Assembly (NCBI GenBank): GCA_028275145.1
Contig: JAQCNG010000139.1
Location: 1-14,480, forward strand
DNA from: Halovenus sp.
GTDB lineage: Archaea; Halobacteriota; Halobacteria; Halobacteriales; Haloarculaceae
Reading direction: 5' to 3'
Length of the DNA stretch: 14,480 nt
Of this stretch, positions 1-6,561 are shown one piece after another (position 1 is the first letter of the stretch; every line of letters begins with the position of its first letter). A program made the translations under genes and the position numbers. The notes beneath the pieces are model-generated. The model did not search any database, had not been told where the DNA came from, and saw nothing but the letters and a program-made list of their open reading frames with translations.

Positions 1-586
1 CCCCGCGCGGAACGCGGTCGTCGAAAACGACGTGCGGTACGCGACGGAGGGCATCATCCCGACGGGGTCGCGCTCGTACGTCGCGGACAACGTCCTCGCG
101 CACAACGAGTTCGGCCTCATGACGGGGACGACCCAGTCGGTGTTCGAGCAGAACGTCCTCTACAGCAACGGGGTCGGTGCCAGGTCGGGGTCGACTATCC
201 CCTCGAACGTGGTCCGGAGAAACGACTTCGTCGCCAACGACGAGCACGCGATAACCGGGATGGGCCCACTCCGCGTCTGGACCGACGGCACGACCGGCAA
301 CTACTGGGAGGGGGCACAGGGGTACATGACCGAGTCGATACTGGACAGTTACTCCCCGACGAACCCGACGGAGAGACAGTTCAACCGGACCGACGGGGCG
401 ACGACAATCGCCGCATCGCCCGCCGCGACAGCGCTCGCGGAGATCCGGGCAACCTCGCCGGGACTTCGCCGGGGGAACATCGTGGACACCGCCCCGCTGG
501 CAGACCCCGTCTCACCGGGGGTCCTCGAGGACCTGCACGACACGCCCGAGAGACGACCGCCGGACGATGAGAGCAACGATGACTGA
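1..586 (+). CDS. nosD: NosD, periplasmic-type copper-site maturation protein (5' truncated)
   Basis: The open frame runs in from the left edge (first complete codon at 2, reading PARNAVVENDVRYATEG), so the listed start is not the true one; the GTG at 32 is internal. The visible ~195 residues show short turns of a right-handed parallel beta-helix (NAVVENDV, SYVADNVL, QSVFEQNVLYSNGV, SNVVRRNDFVAND), then a conserved NYWEG segment and a Pro/Asp-rich C-terminal tail. NosD proteins are exported beta-helix proteins that work with the NosFY ABC transporter to mature the CuZ centre of nitrous oxide reductase outside the membrane. The call rests on the fold plus the tightly linked nosF and nosY downstream; the stop overlaps the nosF start by 8 nt. 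The N-terminal signal lies outside the window. A generic CASH/beta-helix protein is the only serious alternative, and the context makes it unlikely. Confidence 0.85.
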   Translation, partial: PARNAVVENDVRYATEGIIPTGSRSYVADNVLAHNEFGLMTGTTQSVFEQNVLYSNGVGARSGSTIPSNVVRRNDFVANDEHAITGMGPLRVWTDGTTGNYWEGAQGYMTESILDSYSPTNPTERQFNRTDGATTIAASPAATALAEIRATSPGLRRGNIVDTAPLADPVSPGVLEDLHDTPERRPPDDESNDD

Positions 587-1358
587 CACACACCACCACG
601 CGGTGGGTGACGAACCCGGGACCGACGGGGGACAGTCGGAGGAGGCAGTCCTCGTCGCGGACGAGGTTTCACACGCGTACGGGGATCTGAGCGTGCTGGA
701 GGAGGTGTCGGTGTCACTGTCGGCGGGGGAGGTGGTGGCGCTGGTGGGGCCAAACGGCTCCGGAAAGACCACCCTGCTCCGGGTTCTGGCCGGTCTGTTG
801 ACCCCGACGGCGGGGGGGGTCTCCTACCGTGGGCCCGAGCGGAACAGGGAACGGGGGTATCTGCCACAGCAACCGGCGTTCCGGCCGGGCTTTTCGGCCC
901 GGGAGACGCTCGCGTTCTACACGTCACTGGTCGGTGGCGACCCGGACGAGTTGCTCGACCGTGTCGGACTCGGCGAGGCAGGCGACCGGACGGTAGAGGC
1001 GCTCTCCGGTGGGATGACCCGGTTGCTGGGCATCGCGCAGGCGACAGTCGGCAACCCGCCGGTCCTCCTGTTCGACGAGCCGGGGAGCGGACTCGACCCC
1101 GGGATGCGCCGGCAGACCTGGGCGGTGGTCGGCGAGCGCGCGGCGGCGGGGGCGGCGGTGCTCCTCAGCACCCACGACACACTGCTCGCGGAGCAGTTTG
1201 CCGACCGGGTTCTGTTGCTCGGCGATGGACAGCTCCAGGCCGACGGCTCGCCGGCGGCGCTGACCGACGAGTACGACCGCGACTCGCTGCAGTCGGTGTT
1301 CGAGGCGGCCGTCGGTGGCGAATCGGGACCGGTCGGCTCGATGGGGGAGTCGACATGA
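579..1358 (+). CDS. nosF: NosF, ABC transporter ATPase for nitrous oxide reductase maturation
   Basis: This 259-residue ABC ATPase has every expected motif: Walker A GPNGSGKT at 57-64, Q-loop around YLPQQP (95-99), signature LSGGM at 142-146, Walker B VLLFDEP at 162-168 and switch His in LLSTHD (about 199). It would couple ATP hydrolysis to the NosY permease, supporting copper/sulfur centre assembly of NosZ together with NosD. I chose the ATG at 579, where ATGACTGA overlaps the nosD stop by 8 nt; an in-frame ATG at 567 would add four residues and overlap by 20 nt. The N-terminus carries a short His-rich stretch (THHH) and a Gly/Asp-rich linker before the domain starts near residue 24. The TGA stop overlaps the nosY ATG (ATGA), indicating translational coupling. 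ABC-2 type ATPases look alike, so the Nos assignment depends on neighbours. Confidence 0.9.
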   Translation: MTDTHHHAVGDEPGTDGGQSEEAVLVADEVSHAYGDLSVLEEVSVSLSAGEVVALVGPNGSGKTTLLRVLAGLLTPTAGGVSYRGPERNRERGYLPQQPAFRPGFSARETLAFYTSLVGGDPDELLDRVGLGEAGDRTVEALSGGMTRLLGIAQATVGNPPVLLFDEPGSGLDPGMRRQTWAVVGERAAAGAAVLLSTHDTLLAEQFADRVLLLGDGQLQADGSPAALTDEYDRDSLQSVFEAAVGGESGPVGSMGEST

Positions 1359-2179
1359 GCGGCGAGGCGAGACAGGCGGTACAGGCGGTGCTGGTCCGGG
1401 AACTGCTGACCGTCGCACGCTCGCGGGCCTACCTCGGACTCGTTGCCGGCGTCTCACTCGTCGCGGCGGGCGTTCTCGCCGCCGGTGGCGGTGTCGAGGT
1501 GGGCTACGTTCCGGCGGCAATCGACCTGCTCTTGCCGTTCGAGTTGCTCGTGCCGGCGGTGGCGGTGGCGCTGGGGTACCGGACGATAACCGACGACGTC
1601 GACCGGGGTGAACTCGACGTGCTCGAGACCTACCCCGTCCCGCCGTGGGCGTACGTGCTCGGTGTCTACGCCGGCCGGGCGATTGCACTGGTCGGTGCAC
1701 TCGGCGTGCCGCTCGCACTCGCCGGGCTCTACCTCTCCACGCAGTCCCCCCCGGACCCGACGACACTCGCCACACACAGCGGCGTCGACTCGCCGGTGCT
1801 CTTTGTCCGGTTCGTCGGGCTCACGCTCCTGTACGGGCTGGTCGCGCTCGCGCTCACACTTGCCGTCTCCGCGCTGGCGTGGTCCCGGCGGACGGCCATC
1901 GTCCTCGCTATCCTGTTGCTCGGGAGCGTGGCAGTCGGTATCGACCTCCTCTTGCTCCGCGGGTTCGGGGCCGGCTGGATTGCGGACCAGCAGCTGACAA
2001 CGGCGCTCGCGGCCTCGCCGGCCAGCGCCTACCGCGGACTCGTGTTCGAGACGGTGCTGTACGTCGCCTTCGACAGCGAGAGCGGCTACGCCGCCCCGGC
2101 CGCAAGCGTCGCCGGACTGCTCGCCTGGCTCGTCGCCGGCCTCGGGCTCACCGTGGTCGGTGTCACCCGGCGGAACTGA
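1355..2179 (+). CDS. nosY: NosY, ABC-2 type permease for nitrous oxide reductase maturation
   Basis: This 274-residue integral membrane protein has about six hydrophobic segments: roughly residues 26-46 (LGLVAGVSLVAAGVLAAGG), 54-75, 97-123, 148-172, 177-198 and 248-270. The cytoplasmic loop after segment 2 (GYRTITDDVDRGELDVLETYPV) matches the conserved region of ABC-2/NosY permeases, where the first two helices are followed by a D-x-x-x-G-x-x-x-x-L pattern that contacts the ATPase. It is the membrane partner of NosF, and NosD docks on its outer face in characterised systems. The ATG overlaps the nosF TGA in ATGA, so it is the third cistron of an operon. A GC-rich hairpin and T-run directly after the stop may end this transcript. 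The ABC-2 permease class is certain; the specific Nos role comes from gene order. Confidence 0.87.
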   Translation: MSGEARQAVQAVLVRELLTVARSRAYLGLVAGVSLVAAGVLAAGGGVEVGYVPAAIDLLLPFELLVPAVAVALGYRTITDDVDRGELDVLETYPVPPWAYVLGVYAGRAIALVGALGVPLALAGLYLSTQSPPDPTTLATHSGVDSPVLFVRFVGLTLLYGLVALALTLAVSALAWSRRTAIVLAILLLGSVAVGIDLLLLRGFGAGWIADQQLTTALAASPASAYRGLVFETVLYVAFDSESGYAAPAASVAGLLAWLVAGLGLTVVGVTRRN

Positions 2180-2194
2180 GCGTCCGCGGTGGCC

Positions 2195-2221
2195 CCGGGC
2201 GCTCGGCCCGGAGAGGTTTTT
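2195..2221 (+). terminator. Hairpin plus T-run after nosY
   Basis: CCGGGC (2195-2200) is perfectly complementary to GCCCGG (2206-2211) with a 5-nt loop. After AGAGG come five T residues (2217-2221). This resembles an intrinsic terminator for the nosDFY transcript, although the T-run starts 5 nt after the stem and archaeal termination often needs only T-rich DNA. The same T-run is a candidate TATA element for the next gene. Seen directly; the function is inferred. Confidence 0.35.
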
Positions 2222-2223
2222 CC
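2215..2223 (+). promoter_or_regulatory. Putative TATA element for small lipoprotein gene
   Basis: GGTTTTTCC is centred about 27 nt before the ATG at 2246, the spacing expected for a leaderless haloarchaeal transcript. It is T-rich rather than a perfect TATA, and it coincides with the putative terminator T-run of the preceding operon. Confidence 0.4.
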
Positions 2224-2245
2224 GCCGACCCGCCCAACAACAGGT

Positions 2246-2419
2246 ATGGACGACTCGCGCCCGGTCTCTCGACGCCGCCTGCTCGGGAGGTACGGAGCCG
2301 TGGTCGCAGTCGGAGCCCTCGCCGGCTGTGTCGGTGGTGACGGCGACGGCGAAGCGAGTCTGGAGCTTCGGGAGGCGAACAAGTTCGGGTCGTTCGGGAC
2401 CGGGGACTGTCCGGAGTGA
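2246..2419 (+). CDS. Very small Tat-type lipoprotein between nosY and nosL, unknown function
   Basis: A 57-residue open frame starts at an ATG with a TATA-like T-run about 27 nt upstream. Residues 7-11 are SRRRL, a Tat-like twin-arginine signature, followed by a hydrophobic stretch and a lipobox ALAGC ending at Cys28, then a Gly/Asp linker typical of haloarchaeal lipoproteins. The mature chain would be only about 30 residues, with an amphipathic LELREANKF segment and a second Cys at position 55 (GTGDCPE). I recognise no family. It may be a small accessory lipoprotein of the Nos cluster, or a degenerate remnant of a longer lipoprotein; no homology-like continuation is visible in any frame before nosL at 2516. 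An upstream GTG-type extension to 2189 looks non-coding because it runs through the hairpin and promoter. Confidence 0.6.
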   Translation: MDDSRPVSRRRLLGRYGAVVAVGALAGCVGGDGDGEASLELREANKFGSFGTGDCPE

Positions 2420-2515
2420 CGGGGGGACTGCTCGTCGAGACTGCCGGCAGTTCACGACAGAGGTTTCGACGGGCACACCAGAACGAAGTTGTGTTCGCGG
2501 GCGCTTCGAATCAGT

Positions 2516-3145
2516 ATGTCACCGTCCAGTGACCACACGACACGCCGGCGGGTGCTCGGGGCAGCAGGTGGGGGCGCAGTCGCCGGCCTCGCAGGCTGTC
2601 TCGGCGTGCTCGACTCCGGCGACGACTCCGGGCCGGCACCCGACCCGGTCGACCTCTCGGGGACGAAGTTCGACTACGAGGGCGGCATGGAGATCGGCCG
2701 TCACGGCGGACCAAACGGCCAGATATTCTACGCCGACAACGAACCGGAGACACCACACGACCCCGGCGACGCGCCCGAGGCCCGCGACGACCTCGCCTGG
2801 TTCCACACGCTTGTGTTCGGCCTGTTCCCGTACCACCTGGACCGTCTCGACGACGGCTGGGAGGCCGAGGCAATCTACGCCACCGACTACTCCACCGTCG
2901 ACTGGGAGCTGAGCGGCGACGCGCAGAACCAGCAGATGCCCGCGCCAACGGCCGCCGACACGTTCGCCGACGCCACCGAACTCACGTACGTCGCGGAGAG
3001 CGGCGTGCGCGGCGGGATGGGCCCGGAACTGCTCCCGTTCTCGGCCGAGGGTGACGCGGAGGGGTTCGTCGAGAACCACGGCGGCCAGACCATCTCGTTC
3101 GACGATATCGACAGGCGACTCGTCAACTCGCTCCAGAGGATGTAA
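2516..3145 (+). CDS. nosL: NosL-like Tat lipoprotein (nitrous oxide reductase accessory)
   Basis: This 209-residue lipoprotein has TTRRRVLG (Tat-like), a hydrophobic core and lipobox LAGC with Cys28, so it is anchored on the outer membrane face. The body fits the NosL family: GGMEIGRHGGPNGQIFY (56-72), a central AIYATDYSTVDW (119-130), and the C-terminal VRGGMGPELLPF (164-175) followed by AEGFVENHGGQTISFDDI. NosL is an outer-surface Cu(I) chaperone for nitrous oxide reductase, fitting its place after nosDFY. Met58 and Met168 could be copper ligands, but the Cys residues found before the GM motif in many bacterial NosL proteins are absent; the only Cys is the lipid-anchored one. The ATG at 2516 is preferred over a TTG at 2489, which would place extra residues before the signal. 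No convincing TATA box is visible upstream, so it may be cotranscribed with the small lipoprotein 96 nt before it. Confidence 0.8.
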   Translation: MSPSSDHTTRRRVLGAAGGGAVAGLAGCLGVLDSGDDSGPAPDPVDLSGTKFDYEGGMEIGRHGGPNGQIFYADNEPETPHDPGDAPEARDDLAWFHTLVFGLFPYHLDRLDDGWEAEAIYATDYSTVDWELSGDAQNQQMPAPTAADTFADATELTYVAESGVRGGMGPELLPFSAEGDAEGFVENHGGQTISFDDIDRRLVNSLQRM

Positions 3146-3179
3146 CGGCCTGTGCGAGCAGCTCCTGCCGACAGGTGTC

Positions 3180-3545
3180 CTAGGTGTGGCTGCCGGAGTC
3201 GGCACCCGCACTGTCTGAACCGCCGGGGTTCTCGACGAGTTCGATGTCCACATCCGAGACGCCGATGCGGGCGAACTGCGTGCGGACGTGTTCGCGGGCG
3301 GCCGCGATAGCGTGCTCGCGACTGTCGAACCCGCGGGGCATCGGCGACTCGAAGGCCACCTGTATCTCGCGGCCGTCGATCCGCTGGCTCTGACCGCCGC
3401 TCTCGACCTCGTAGAACTCGTCGCAGATCCAGACGTAGGGTGCGCCGTCGTCGGGTGAGCCGCGGTAGTGGGGCGGCTCCTCACCCTCCTCGTAGATAGT
3501 CCCCGTGAGCGCGGTGTCGCCGCCGCGGCCCCGAACGAGCAACAT
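3180..3545 (-). CDS. Conserved haloarchaeal protein of unknown function, 121 residues
   Basis: A small soluble acidic protein starting MLLVRGRGG. It contains a central APYVWICDEFYEVESGG segment, then IDGREIQVAFESPMPRGFDSREHAIAAAREHVRTQFARIGV, and a Ser/Gly/Asp-rich tail after residue 106. The FDSREHAIAAAREHVRTQFARIGV part would form a long helix. No signal peptide or membrane segment is visible, so it is probably cytoplasmic. The overall look is that of a lineage-conserved haloarchaeal protein, but I cannot assign a function or a family with confidence. The ATG at 3545 is preferred to far-upstream in-frame starts because those would read antisense through the neighbouring gene; a T-rich element sits at about -27. 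It is convergent with nosL (34-nt gap) and divergent from the DUF5787 gene, so it is probably monocistronic. Confidence 0.72.
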   Translation of the reverse strand: MLLVRGRGGDTALTGTIYEEGEEPPHYRGSPDDGAPYVWICDEFYEVESGGQSQRIDGREIQVAFESPMPRGFDSREHAIAAAREHVRTQFARIGVSDVDIELVENPGGSDSAGADSGSHT

Positions 3546-3567
3546 ACCGGCTGGTAGGATACCGGCA

Positions 3568-3577
3568 GGGAAAAGTT
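3568..3577 (-). promoter_or_regulatory. Putative TATA element for the 3545 minus-strand gene
   Basis: On the minus strand, AACTTTTCCC lies about 27 nt upstream of the ATG at 3545, consistent with a leaderless transcript. The match to a haloarchaeal TATA box is weak but is the only T-rich run in an otherwise GC-rich interval. Confidence 0.3.
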
Positions 3578-3634
3578 GAACGCCACAGTGTCGAGCCGGC
3601 AATCCGGGCGTGCCGGCGGGCCTGCCGACCGGTG

Positions 3635-3643
3635 CGGTTTTGC
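3635..3643 (+). promoter_or_regulatory. Putative TATA element for the DUF5787-type gene
   Basis: CGGTTTTGC is centred about 27 nt before the GTG at 3667. The spacing supports both a leaderless promoter and the choice of that GTG as the start. Confidence 0.35.
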
Positions 3644-3666
3644 CGCTGAAGCACTCACAGACGAGC

Positions 3667-4617
3667 GTGGAGTTCGGGTTCGAACTCGCGCTGGCCGCGC
3701 ATCTCGAGTCCGACGAGGCGGTGCTGAGCCGCCAGCTCGGGGCGAGCGTCCACGGCCGGCGAGTGATGGACATCGTCCGTATCGAGCCGGGACCGGAGTT
3801 CGAGAGGCGGGTTTCGCTGACCGCCGAGACCATCCCGCCGGCAGCCATCCGGAGCGACGTGGGACCCGGTCGCGCCCGCTACTGGAAGGAGGCTTTCGAC
3901 TGCCACCCGGAGCGGGCACAGCGGGCCACGGAGGCGGCAATCGAGCGGGGCTTCTTCGAGCGCGAGCGGGAGGGCGGTCGCACCTACGTCCGCCAGGCCA
4001 CCCGGTATCCGGACTGGGTCGGGCGCATCGTCGGCATCGAGAACAAGCCCGACCTCGGGCGGCCCGGTGACCTGGAGACACAGCTGTTGACCGACGTAGA
4101 GCTCGGGCTGCTGGACGCGGTAGTGCTGGCGACGGCCTCGCACGTCACCGGCGCACACCGCAACCGGATTCCCGACGAGGTGGGTATCTGGCGGTTCGAC
4201 CCCGAAACTGGCGAGCAAAGGGTGTTGCGCGAGCCGAGTCGGTTACCCGTCGAGCAGCCAGGCGTCGAGATACTCGACCGGGCCAGCGCACAGACCGAGA
4301 TTCGAATCGCGAGTCCCGGCGCAAAGGCACGGGCACGGCTGGCACTCGCCGAGCGGGCCTACGGAAAGGGCTGGCGCACCTACGAGATGCCGGCGTGTGC
4401 ACGGGTCGACCCCGACGAGGACGGACTGCCCGTCTGCCCCTGGAAGGGCCGGGTCGTCCGGCCGCCCACGGACTGTGGCCCCGACTGCGGGGGTCACGAC
4501 CCCGCGGAACCGCCGGCGTTCGACCCGGCACAACTGCGTGCGGCGCGCACGGCCTGGGAGGCCAACCCCGACGGCCAGACGCGCAGGCAGGCCGACCTCG
4601 GGCGGTTCCTCGAGTGA
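3667..4617 (+). CDS. DUF5787-type haloarchaeal protein, possible PD-(D/E)XK nuclease
   Basis: A 316-residue protein that I recognise as a conserved haloarchaeal family (DUF5787). Characteristic blocks are EFGFELALAAHLE at the N-terminus, RRVMDIVRIEPGPEF (31-45), RARYWKEAFDCHPERA, RYPDWVGRIVGIENKPDLGRPGDLETQL (113-140), VVLATASHVTGAHRNRIPDEVGIWRFDPE and AERAYGKGWRTY. Asp35 on a predicted strand followed later by GIENK (Glu125, Lys127) resembles the catalytic core of PD-(D/E)XK nucleases, but this is inference and no activity is established to my knowledge. The C-terminal part has four Cys (244, 257, 270, 274), a plausible Zn or Fe-S site. I chose the GTG at 3667 because family members begin at the EFxFELALxAHLE block and a T-rich element sits 27 nt upstream; an open frame to 3610 also exists. 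It ends 16 nt from the convergent MATE gene. Confidence 0.75.
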   Translation: MEFGFELALAAHLESDEAVLSRQLGASVHGRRVMDIVRIEPGPEFERRVSLTAETIPPAAIRSDVGPGRARYWKEAFDCHPERAQRATEAAIERGFFEREREGGRTYVRQATRYPDWVGRIVGIENKPDLGRPGDLETQLLTDVELGLLDAVVLATASHVTGAHRNRIPDEVGIWRFDPETGEQRVLREPSRLPVEQPGVEILDRASAQTEIRIASPGAKARARLALAERAYGKGWRTYEMPACARVDPDEDGLPVCPWKGRVVRPPTDCGPDCGGHDPAEPPAFDPAQLRAARTAWEANPDGQTRRQADLGRFLE

Positions 4618-4633
4618 CCGGCCGCCGTGGTCC

Positions 4634-6328
4634 TCAGTCCTCGACCGTAGCCGTCGTCTCCGCGGTTCCGTCGGGCGAATCCTCGACGGCCTCGTCGTCG
4701 ATGTACCGCTCCTTCCACGTTCCTCGCAGGAACCACGGGATTGCCACCGCCGCCCCGAGGACGTTGCCGACGGCCATGCCGACCCAGAGACCGGTCGCGC
4801 CCATACCGACGACGAACACGAGGACGACGACAGTTCCGACCCGGCCCACCCAGAGGGTGATGATGGAGATAGTCATCGCGGTGCCGGTGTTGCCGGCGCC
4901 GCGGAACGCGCCCAGTAGCACCTGTGAGACACCCAGAAACGCGAACTCGACCGACCTGACGCGCAGGTACTCGACGCCGAACCCGATGGTGGCGGTGGCG
5001 TCCTCGACGTCACCCAGAAAGACACTCACGATCGGCTCGGCAAACGCGAGCGCCCCCACAGCCACGACCAGCATCACGCCCGCACCCGCGCTGGCCGCGA
5101 GATACACCGCGCGACTGGCACGGTCGGGTCGCTCCGCACCGAGATTCTGTCCGACCATCGTGTCTATCGCCCGTCCGAGACCCATCGCGGGGAGAAACAC
5201 CAGCGAGATGATGCGGTTGCCCAGCCCGTAGGCTGCGACAATCGGCGGCGAGAACGTCACGACCATCGCGGTCAGTGTGACCATCGCCAGCGCGCTCGTG
5301 CTCTGCTCGACCATGCTCGGCGTGCCGAGCCGGAGGATGTCGTTTATAAACGACAGGTCCGGGGAGAGGTGGCCGAGTTCCACCGCCGGGCCGATGCTCG
5401 TCCCGAACAGCAGGTACACCCCGATAACGGCGGCCACCCCGCGGGAGAGAATCGTCGCCAGCGCCGCACCCTCGACACCCAGTCCGGTGAACCCGGTCGC
5501 CGAGAGCAGCGTGGACTCGAGACCACCGAGTCCCAGCCAGCCCAGCAGCGGGTTGCTCTCGAACCCGAATATAAAGAAGGGGTCGAGCAGGATGTTCGCA
5601 ACCACCGAGACGACCATCACGTACATCGGCTTGCGGGTGTCACCGTAGCCACGCATCAGCGCCGAGAAGACGAAAAATCCGAAGATAAACGGGATGCCGA
5701 GAAAGAAAAACTCCATGTAGTCGGCGGCGAGCGGGATGACGTCGGCGGAGGTGTCGGGGTCGCTGGGCAACAGTTCGAGGGCCGGACGCGTGTAGAAAAA
5801 GCCCACGAGACCGATGACGACCGAGAGGCCGCCGACGGTGGTGAACGTCTGTCCGACGACTTTCCCGGCGGACTGGTCGCCCTCCGCGCCGGTGTACTGT
5901 GCGACCAGGATTGCGCCGGCCGTGGTGAAGCCGCCGGCGACCGAGATGAGCAGGAAGATGAGCGGAAAGGCGAGGCTCAGCGCACCAACGGCATCCGTCG
6001 AGAGCCGGCCGAGATACAGCGTATCCGCGATGTTGTAGGTCACCTGCAACAGCTGGATGGCGATGATGGGCCAGGCGAGATGAAAGAGCGGCCGGGCGAG
6101 GCTCCCCTCCGTGATGGACTCGCGGGGCTCGTCGCTGTCGTCGCCCGGTCCGGTGGTGTCGGGGTCCCCGTCCGGGTCGGGTGGCTCGCCGGAGCCGCCG
6201 CTGGCGCTCCCCGGACGCTCTCCCCCGTCGCTGGACACGTTCGCCCCTGTAGGGTCGGTGCCGGCGGAGGGAGCGTCGGTGGGCGGCGGGTCCTGACCAC
6301 CATCCGAATCCGGTGGCTCGCTGTCCAC
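4634..6328 (-). CDS. MATE family multidrug/sodium antiporter with disordered acidic N-terminus
   Basis: A 564-residue membrane protein. From about residue 75 it follows the MATE (NorM/DinF-like) pattern: a TEGSLARPLFHLAWPIIAIQ entry into helix 1, then YNIADTLYLGRLSTDAVGALSLAFP, GAILVAQYTGAEG, YMEFFFLGIPFIFGFFVFSALMRGYGDTRKPMYV and, in the second half, RLGTPSMVEQSTSALAMV, AAYGLGNRIISLVFLPAMGLGRAIDTMVGQNLGA and SQVLLGAFRGAGNT. These are the two six-helix bundles of an exporter driven by Na+ or H+ gradients; the substrate cannot be read from sequence. The first ~75 residues are a Pro/Gly/Ser/Asp-rich disordered region not typical of the family. I place the start at a GTG (6328); a second in-frame GTG about 30 codons later is possible, and no ATG is available before the membrane domain. 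It is divergent from the HTH regulator gene. Confidence 0.88.
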   Translation of the reverse strand: MDSEPPDSDGGQDPPPTDAPSAGTDPTGANVSSDGGERPGSASGGSGEPPDPDGDPDTTGPGDDSDEPRESITEGSLARPLFHLAWPIIAIQLLQVTYNIADTLYLGRLSTDAVGALSLAFPLIFLLISVAGGFTTAGAILVAQYTGAEGDQSAGKVVGQTFTTVGGLSVVIGLVGFFYTRPALELLPSDPDTSADVIPLAADYMEFFFLGIPFIFGFFVFSALMRGYGDTRKPMYVMVVSVVANILLDPFFIFGFESNPLLGWLGLGGLESTLLSATGFTGLGVEGAALATILSRGVAAVIGVYLLFGTSIGPAVELGHLSPDLSFINDILRLGTPSMVEQSTSALAMVTLTAMVVTFSPPIVAAYGLGNRIISLVFLPAMGLGRAIDTMVGQNLGAERPDRASRAVYLAASAGAGVMLVVAVGALAFAEPIVSVFLGDVEDATATIGFGVEYLRVRSVEFAFLGVSQVLLGAFRGAGNTGTAMTISIITLWVGRVGTVVVLVFVVGMGATGLWVGMAVGNVLGAAVAIPWFLRGTWKERYIDDEAVEDSPDGTAETTATVED

Positions 6329-6530
6329 TACATTGGCTGACGAGCGGCACTCACCTGAACGTTCGGATATCGCTCTGGACGGCCACGTGTCGTATGTCGT
6401 CCTCCGGTGGGTTGGCCTGCGGGATACGTGGCTGGTCGGAGAGGGAACAGTCCCCGGAGCCACGGCGGCACGTCCGGCCGCAGACCGCGAGCGGGTACCC
6501 CCACGCAGTGTGGGAGGGCACCACAACGCT

Positions 6531-6538
6531 TTTAAATA
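6531..6538 (+). promoter_or_regulatory. TATA box of the HTH regulator gene
   Basis: TTTAAATA within GCTTTTAAATAGC lies 24-31 nt before the ATG at 6562 and stands out sharply in GC-rich DNA. It is the best promoter in the window and implies a leaderless mRNA. A second A/T run, ATTATATATAGG (6549-6560), sits against the start codon and may ease promoter opening. The rest of the 233-nt divergent interval (6329-6561) holds no gene; it includes an 8-bp palindrome, GAACGTTC at 6357-6364, near the MATE side. Confidence 0.7.
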
Positions 6539-6561
6539 GCTCGGCTGATTATATATAGGTA

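Noticed and set aside
1454..2476. A 340-codon minus-strand frame across nosY
   Set aside because: Antisense to a clear multi-helix permease; the composition is charge-rich and without a domain.
2420..2515. Possible frameshifted continuation of the small lipoprotein toward nosL
   Set aside because: No frame gives lipoprotein-like or NosL-like residues across this interval, and nosL has its own complete Tat signal and lipobox.
3147..3161. 15-bp identity (GGCCTGTGCGAGCAG) with the thioredoxin 3' end at 9810-9824, as if a thioredoxin remnant (LLAQA) lay downstream of nosL
   Set aside because: Only 15 bp, in DNA with strong codon bias and high GC; no further similarity on either side, so chance is adequate.
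2519..4081. A 520-codon minus-strand open frame across nosL, the 121-residue gene and DUF5787
   Set aside because: Arg/Pro/Ser-rich translation typical of a shadow frame; the overlapped frames encode recognisable proteins.
5369..6340. A 323-codon plus-strand frame across the MATE gene
   Set aside because: Its peptide is a low-complexity Arg/Glu/Gly shadow of the antisense membrane helices.
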